From positions 1 to 64,000 of the forward strand of contig NZ_JASZYF010000014.1 of NCBI RefSeq assembly GCF_030317115.1: a stretch of 64,000 nucleotides of DNA, in the 5' to 3' direction. A program made the translations under genes and the position numbers. This stretch comes from Variovorax gracilis. Lineage in GTDB: Bacteria > Pseudomonadota > Gammaproteobacteria > Burkholderiales > Burkholderiaceae_C. Below the pieces are notes generated by a model that was not told the origin of the DNA, searched no databases, and saw nothing but the letters and a program-made list of their open reading frames with translations. Of this stretch, positions 50,225-59,200 are shown in pieces. How positions within the stretch are numbered: the stretch's first letter is position 1; each line of letters opens with the position of its first letter.

Positions 50225-53200
50225 ATGAACCGGCGTGTAGAGCTTGCGATGGCGATCGATCCGTTCCGTCCCCAGACGCATGCATTGGCCCTGGAGCCAC
50301 GCATTCTTTTCGATGCTGCGGCGGCATCCGCAGCCGAGCAACAGCACCATGCCGATGCGTCGCATGCCGCCACGCCCTCCACCCCCGTCGAGGTCGCACC
50401 GCGACCCGCGAGCGAGGTGCCGCCTTCGTCCACCCCGGCGCTCCCCGCCCCGCACCAGCTGGTAGTGATCGACAGCCGCGTCGAGAACCGCGAGCAGCTT
50501 GCGGCGCAACTCCCGGCCGACACCAAGCTGCTGGTGGTCGACAGCCGCACCGATGGACTGGCCGCCATCACCACGGCACTGGCCGAGATGGGCCCGGTGG
50601 ATTCGATCCAGATCTTCTCGCACGGTGAATCTGGCCAGTTCACGCTTGGCAACCGCACGCTGACCAGCGACAACATCGACCAGGCCAGCGGCGTGCTCGG
50701 CCACTGGCGCAGCGAACTGGCGCCGGGTGCGGACATCCAGCTCTACGGCTGCAACGTCGGCGCGGGCCCGGCGGGCCAGGCCCTCGTGAACGAACTCGCG
50801 CACTGGACTGGCGCCGACGTGGGCGCGTCGAGCGACAACACCGGCAGCGCCGCTGCAGGTGGCAACTGGACGCTCGAAGTCCGCAGTGGCGACGTCGACA
50901 AGGCCATCGCGCTCAGCGCCAGTTCACTTGCCAGCTTCCAGGGCCTTCTGGCCGCCGGTCCGGCCGTCGGCCTGTCGGGCGGCACCGATGCACTGCTCGG
51001 CGGGCAATTCAGCTTCACGGTCAACATGAGCAATACCTCGGCGGACGACGGCTACGCCCCGTTCGTCGACCTCTTCATGCCTGCGACCGGAAAGGACGGC
51101 AACGACGGCGCGACCTTCATCGCGGCCACCTACCTCGGGCAGCCGGTCAAGTCCTTCGTGCTGACTTTCGATGCGGCCGGCAATGCCACGCATCCGCTGG
51201 CCCGGGATTCGAGCGGCAATCCGGTCATCGTCAATGCGGCCAGCGTGGGCATGCGCCCCGGCGACCAGATGGTGGTGCTGCAGTTGCCCTACGGCAGTCT
51301 GTCGCAGGACCAGCCGACGGTCGCCGTGCAGGTCACGGCCCAGCTCAGCAACCTGGCCGACACCAGCCTCTCTGACGGCGCGCCGGACCTCACCATCCGC
51401 GCACGCGGCGGTTTCGAGTTCGGCAACGACGCGCTCGACAACCCGACGGTCGACCCGAGCCTGATCGAGGCGTCGCTCCACGACTTCGTCGTCCACCCGA
51501 CGCTCGTGACGATCGACCAGAGCATCAACATGCCCGAGGGCGAGACCGTCACCGGCCCGAACTATCCGCACTCGCAGACGGTCACCGTCACGCCTGCGCC
51601 GGGCCAGACGCTGACCAACGTATCGGTCACGCAGGAGTTGCCCGGTGATATCCAGGTCACCTCGATCGTGCCCGGTGCGGGCGGCACGCTGACGTCGATC
51701 ACGCTGCGCGACGGCACCGTGATCACCGACCCGGCGGTCATCGCGTCGACCATCGCCAGCGACAGCGTCTTCCTCAGCGCCTACACGATCACCTACGCCA
51801 CGCTGAGCGCGCCGACCAACACGGTGGTCAACTTCTACGTGCCCGAAGCAGGCGCGGACGGCTCGGCCGTCGTCGATCCGTTCACCGGCGACGACACCAC
51901 CATCACCTTCGGCTCGCCGACCGTCAGCGGCCGATGGACGCCGGCGGACCCGCGCGACGTCGTCCCACCGGCCACCGATATCGCCTTCACGAACACGGGC
52001 GATGGCGCCGGCGCCAGCTTCGTCGCGAAGTCCCTCAGCCTCATCAAGCAGGCCACCGTGCAGGCGGACGTGGGCACGGCGGGCCTCAGCCCCGGCGACA
52101 CGCTGCGCTACACGCTGAACGTGGCGATCTCGGACTTCTTCGCGGTCGGCGAGAACTTCTTCGGCGACGGCAGCTTCACCATCACCGACACGCTGGCGGA
52201 CGGCCAGACCTTCAACGGCCCCGCCACCCTCAGCGTGACGCGCGGCGGCGTCACGCAGGCCATCCCGCTGATTGTCACGAGCACGCCGAACGCCGACGGC
52301 ACGACGACGCTGGTCTTCGATCTCGCCGAATCGCTGCGGACGGCACCGAGCGTCCTCGTGTCGCTCGGCGCGCTGATCGGCGACCTGGCCTTCGAGGACT
52401 TCCGCGACGGGGCCACTACGGCGGTGATCAGCTATGGCGCCACCGTCGCGCAGAGCTACACGACGCCGCATCCGCCGCACAGCGAGATCAACGAAGGTGA
52501 CGCGCTCGGCAACAACGCCACCGTGGCGGGAACCTTGCTCGTCGACGGTTTCAACCTGACGGGCTTCGACGAGTCCGATGGTTCCGCGACCACGAGCACG
52601 ATTCCCACGCGCCAGGTCGACATCCAGCTGGTGTCGATCAACGGCGGCTCGCCGGCGGCCACCCCCGAGCTGCATCCGGGTGACGTGGTCACCTTCCGCA
52701 TGAGCTACGACCTCGTGACCGGCGACTACGAGGGCTTCCGGCTCACCGCCTACATGCCGCAGCCGCTGCTCAATCTTTCAGGCGTCACCTGGAGCCAGGG
52801 TGCCGGCATCGGCCAGTGGGCGCTGGGCCCGGGGAACACGAACCCCGACGGCATCGACTCGGTCACCACCGGGCCCGGCAACTCGGTCATCTTCGACTTC
52901 GGCAACTACGTCAATTCCAGTGTCAACGGCAGTCGGGTCGAAGTGCAGTTCACCCTGCGCGTGGGCGACCAGCCTTTCGCGGACCAGCGTGAGCTCGACG
53001 TGCTGGCGCAGTCCGACCAGCTGACGACGATCGTGAAGAACCATCTGGTCTCGTCCGACGTGGCGGTGATCACCTCGGTGGCCGAGCCGGTGCTGGACAT
53101 CCGCCACGGCGTGGTGTCCACGACCCATGGCACGGTGACGGGCACGACCGGCACATGGAACGCGCCCGGGACTGCGGGCGTGCCTTTCCAGGGCAGCGTG

Positions 53201-56200
53201 ACCGAGCTCGCGGCGGTCAACGGCGACGTCACCGGCATCGACGCGGGCGACACCTTGCGCCTGGCGACCGCCATCGAGAACCGCGGCGGCGGCGGTGCCT
53301 TCGACGTGCAGACCACCGTCACCCTGCCGGCCGGCCTGAGCTTCGTCGGCAACAGCCTGGCGGCTGCGAACCTGCGGATCTACCGCGGCGACGGCAGCCT
53401 GCTCGTGGCCGGCACCGACTACAGTGTGTCGGGCAACGAGATCACCTTCCTCGATGCCGGCGCCGTCCCCACGCTGGCACCCGGCCGTCCGGGCACGGCC
53501 GCCGATGCGAGCGGCGCCAACATGGTGGTCATCACCTACGAAGTGGTGGTCGGCGCCACCATCGACGCGGCCCGCACGCTGCAGAGCACCGCCGCGCTGA
53601 CCCACTACGCCAGCGTCAATGGCGGCTCAGACTTCGCGCCGGTCGATATCACCGAGCTGGCGAACCAGCAGGTCGCCGCCCCCGCGGTCATCAAGAACTT
53701 CGCGGGCGGCAGCCTGGACAACAGCGATTCGAGCGCCACGCACACCACGGGCAGCGACCTCGCGGTCGGCGAAAGCATGCTTTACGACATCGTCGTGACG
53801 CTGCCCGAAGGCACGACGCAGTCCTTGCGGCTGGACGACCTGATTCCGGCCGGGCTGCGCCTGGACACCAGCTTCAACGGCGGGCTCGGCTACCAGCTCA
53901 TCACGACGACGGCGGGCAGCGCAGCGCTGGGCGCGGACTTCAACGGCACGGTCACGCCCGGTGCGATCGGCGCCATCTCGGGCACCATCGGCAACGACGG
54001 CGCCGGCGCCCGCCTGGCGTTCACCGCCGCGGGCGCCACGGCGGACAACGTCACCAACAACAACAGCTTCGTCGTGCGGGTGCGGCTGGTGACGAGCAAC
54101 GTCAGCGGCAACCAGGCGAACCGGGCCTTGCAGAACAGCGCGCAGGTCATCTACAGCGACCCGGACACCGACACGCCCAACGGCACCGTGCCCGTCGACC
54201 GCACCGTGGCACTGACGGGCGGCGCGCCCATCGTCACGGTGCGGGAACCGACGCTGCAGATCGCGCAGACGCTCATCACCGATCCGGGCCTGGGCTTCGA
54301 CGATGGCGACCCGGTCGAATTCACGATCACGATCAGCAACGGCAACGGCAGCAGCGACTTCGACGCCTTCGACATCAGCCTGCTCGACAACCTGCCCCCC
54401 GAACTGAACAACCTGACCCTGGCGGAGGTGACCTACCAGGGCGCCGCGACGAACAACGGCGGCCCGGGGTTCGAGATCGTCGGCCGCCAGTTGCGCACTG
54501 CCGCCGGCGCCAACATCGACATCGGCAAGGGCGGCAGCATCGTGTTGCGCATCACCGGGGTCGTCAACGCTTCGGCGGCCTCCGAGCCCTTGTTCACCAA
54601 CACGGCGCAGGTGCAGTGGACCAGCCTCAACGGCAACACCGCCGGCACGGCCGACCCGGCCGGCGAACGCACCGGTGTCGACGGATTGCTCAATACCGGC
54701 GTGCTCAATGACTACCGGCGCGATTCCGCGCTGACTTTCAACGTGGCCCAGGGCATTCGGATCTCGCGTGTCGGCGGCCTTCCGGACACGCCGGCCGTGT
54801 CGCCCACATCCGCGCCGCTGGAGCAGGTCACCATCGGCGAAGTGATCCGCTACCGGGTGCTGGTGCTGGTGCCCGAGGGCAACAACCCCGACTACCACGT
54901 GCAGGTCACGCTGCCCAGCGGCCTCGGCTTCATCACGCCCGATGCGCTCCAGAACGTCGTGCGAGTCGCCCTCATCTCGGAAAACGAACTGACGACCGAC
55001 GCCAACCTGGCCATCAGCGGCACGCTGCTCATCAACGGCAACGAGAACAGCCCCGAGGCCCAGGACATCACGCCCACGCTCACCGGCGCGGCACCGACGG
55101 GCGTGTTCAATCCGGCGCTCATCCACGTGGTCGTCAACCCCGACGGCAGCCAGACGATCACCTTCGACTTCGGCAACATGGTCAACGGCGACCCCAACGA
55201 TCCGGACCTGGAGGGGATCTCGCTGGAGTTCAACGCCCGCGTGCTCAACCAGGCTTCCAACACGGCCGGCGCTGTGCTGAACGTGACGGCCCGCGAACTC
55301 GTGGGCGGCGGGCCACGCGCGTCCGGCAACACCGTGGGCGAGCGCATCGTCGAACCGGCGTTCAACGGCGTCGACAAGCGCGTGATCGACTTCAACCCGA
55401 ATCCGGCCGGCGCCACCGGCACGGCCACCGTCGCACTGAGCTTCGTCGAGAACGGAACGCTGTCTGCCTTCAATACCCACCTCGTGGATTCGTTCCCTGC
55501 CGGCAGCGCCTATACCTTCGTCAGCCTGACCTTGAACGGCACGGTCTACACGCCCGGTACGCCGCTGCCTGCGGGGATCACCGTGAGCACCGCGGGCGGC
55601 CTGACCGTCGACTTCGACCGTCTGGACCCCGGCGCGCAGGTCCGGGTGGTCTACCAGGTGACGCTGCCGAACGCGGCGGCCGTCGCCAGCAGCAATGCAG
55701 TGCTGACCTGGACGAGCCTGCCGGAAGACTTCACGAGCTGGGGCGGCACGCCGGTCGGAACCGACGGCACGGCCAACGGCGAACGCACCGGCATCGGCGG
55801 CACGCCGAACACCTACGTGCTCGCGGAAGGCGCGGGCCTCGGCATCATCCAGGGCACGCTGTGGGACGACACCGCCAGCGCCACCGCCAGCGCAGTGCCT
55901 GACGGCCCGCCGCTCGCCGGGCAGCCTGTGAGCCTGACCTGGGGCGGCGTGGACGGCAACCTTGCCACTGCGGCCGACAACCGCGTGTTCACGACGACGA
56001 CCGATGTCAACGGGCAGTACCGCTTCGGCGTGCTGCCTGCCGGCGTGTTCCGCATCGACACGCCGAGCGGGACCATCAGCTATCCGCAGCCGCTGGGCGA
56101 CCTGCGCGTGCGCATCGACACCGATGCCGCCAGCCCGCTCGGCCAGATCGTCGTCACCCTCGGCGAAAGTGCGACGGCCGCCGCGAATGCCGGCTACGTG

Positions 56201-59200
56201 GAGCAGAACGACGCACCCGAAAACCACCTGCCCGCCGTGGCGCCCAGCGGCCTCGAAGACGTGGCGCTCCCCATCGCCGGCCTCTCGGTGACCGACGTCG
56301 ATGCGGCCGGCGGCACGCTCGACATCACGCTCTCGGTGCTGCACGGGACGCTGTCGCTCACGGGCGTTCCGCCCGGCGTGACGGCGACCGGCTCCGCGAC
56401 GGGCACGCTGAGACTGAGTGGCAACCTCGCCGCGCTGAACCTCGCGCTGGCTAACCTGCAGTACCTGGGCAACCTCGACTACAACGGCACCGACACGCTC
56501 ACCATCCTGACCAACGACCGCGGCAACACCGGCGATGCGAACGGCGACGGCATCCCGACCCAGAACCCGGCCGACGCCCTGAGCGACCAGGACACCCTGC
56601 AGATCGTGCTCGCCCCGGTGAACGATCAGCCCGTCGCGGTCGACGATGTCGCGGACGCAACCGAAGCCGGCGGCACCGACAACCGGCTCATCGGGGTCGA
56701 CCCGGCCGGCAACCTTCTCACCAACGATACGGACGTCGACATCGCCACCAACGGCGACCAGTTGCGCGTGATCACCTTCGGCCTGCAAGGCGGCCAGCAG
56801 GTCGGATTGCCCTCGATCGGCGCCAACTCGGTCAACGGCCTCTACGGCACGCTGACCGTAGGCGCCAACGGCGGCTACCAGTACGTCGTCAACAACGACG
56901 ACCCGACGGTCCAGGCCCTGCGGCTCTCGGGCCAGACGCTGGTGGAACGCTTCACCTACACGCTATCGGACATCGAGGGACTTCGTGACACGGCTGTGCT
57001 CACCGTCACCATCCACGGCGCCAACGACACGCCGGTGGCCGTCTTCGACGTCGGCAACGCCGTCGAGGCCGGCGGCGTGAACAACACCACCCCGGGCAGC
57101 AACGCCACGGGCAATGTGCTGGCGAACGACACCGATGTCGACAGCGCCGCCAACGGCGAGACCCAGCAGGTCACGGGGGTCCGCAATGTGGGGCCGTTGG
57201 CGCAAGGGCCGGTGTCCGGGGTGAATCCCGGCACTTCCGCCGGCACCGGCACGGCGGTGATCGGCCGCTACGGAACCCTGACCATCGGCGCGGACGGAAC
57301 CTATACCTACGTCGTCTTCGACAACGACCCTGCCGTGCAGCGCATGGTGCCCGGCGACACATTGGACGACGTCTTCAGCTACCGGGTCACCGATGCCGCC
57401 GGACTCGACGACCTGACCGAGCTGCGCATCATCATCTCCGGCGCCAACGACAACCCCGTGGCCAGCGACGACCATGCGGACGCGCAGGCCGCCTCCACCA
57501 ACGGGAATGCGCAGGAAAGCAATCCGGCCGGCAACGTCATCCTCTTCCCGAGCCGTCCGGGCACGATCGACCAGCCTGGCGGCAATGGCGTGGACCTCGA
57601 CGTGGACCGCACCGACACCCCCAACTCGCTGCTGGCCGTGACCGGCATCGGCACCGGCCCCGAAGCACCGGGCGTGGTCCTGTCCCCCGTCGCGCCCGGC
57701 ACCAGCCTGGCCAACGGGACCGCGATCGCCGGCACCTATGCCCTGCAGGGCGGCGTGCCGGTGGCGGGCGATTTCGGCACGCTCGTGATCGGGTCGGACG
57801 GCGCCTTCACCTTCGACGTCAACAGCGACAACCTCACGCTTCAGTCCCTGCAGGCGGGGCAGACGATCGACGTCATCTACACCTACCGGCTCACCGACAC
57901 CAGCGGCCTCACCGACCTGGCGCAGCTGGTGATCACCGTGCGCGGGGTCAACGACCCGCCGGTCGCACAGAACGTGGTGGCGCTGGCCACGGAGCGCGGC
58001 GGGGTCGCCAATGCCACGCCGGGCGTCGATCCGACCGGCGATGCCACCAGCGCGTCCTTCGACCCCGACGGCGATCCGTTGACCGTGACCTTCGTTCGTG
58101 CCGGCGCCGAGGGCGCCGGCGGCACCGACCTACCGGTCGGGCTGGCGGGCGCGGTGGTTGCCGGCCAGTACGGAACGCTCACCTTGCAGTCCGACGGCAC
58201 CTATGCCTACGCGGTCGACAACAACAACGCCGCGGTGCAGGCCTTGCGCCGGATCTCCGACGTGCTCATCGACCGCTTCACCTTCACCATCGATGACGGC
58301 AACGGCGAAACCGACCAGGGCGAAGTCGTCGTGCTGGTCCGCGGCCAGAACGACAACCCGGTGGCGGCCGACGACGTCGCTTCCGCGCTCGAGGCGGGCG
58401 GCCTGCACAACGACCAGCCCGGGGTCGATCCGACTGGCAATGTGCTTGCCAACGATGCCGACGTGGATGGCGGCGAAGTCCCTGCGGACCCGTTGGACTA
58501 CGGCGAGACGCGGGCGGTGTCGTCGTTCCGCACCGGCACCGAAGCCGCGACCGGCACTGCGGGCGTGCTCGGCACCGAATTGCGCGGCGCCTATGGCTGG
58601 CTGACCTTGAATGCCGACGGCTCGTACACCTACCGCGTGGACAACGACGACCCCGCCGTGGAAGCCTTGCGCCTCGACGTCGACACGCTCACCGACAGCT
58701 TCAGCTACACCGTGATCGACGCGGCCGGCGCCCAGGACCGCGCCACGTTGAATGTGACCATCCATGGCGCCAACGACACGCCGGTGGCCCACCCGGTGGT
58801 GGTCGTCGCGGTCGAGGCCGGCGGGCAGAGCAACAACATCCCGGGGGTCGATCCGACCGGAAACGTGGTCGACCTGATCGACGATGTCGATGGCTCGGGA
58901 GAGATCGTGATCGCGGTCGACATCGCGCGCGGCATCATCAACGGCGTCATCGGCACCCCCTTCCGCGGCCTGTACGGCTCGATCCTCCTGAACATCGACG
59001 GCACGCTCAGCTACACGCTGGACAACGACAATCCGGTCGTCCAGGCGCTGCGCACCAGTTCCGACACGCTGACGGAAAACTTCACCTACCAGGTCCGCGA
59101 CCGGGCCGGAGCCACCAGCTCGGCGCCGCTCACCGTCATCATCCAGGGTCGCAACGACAACCCCGTGGCCGTCGACGACGCAGCCATTTCCGTGGAGGCC

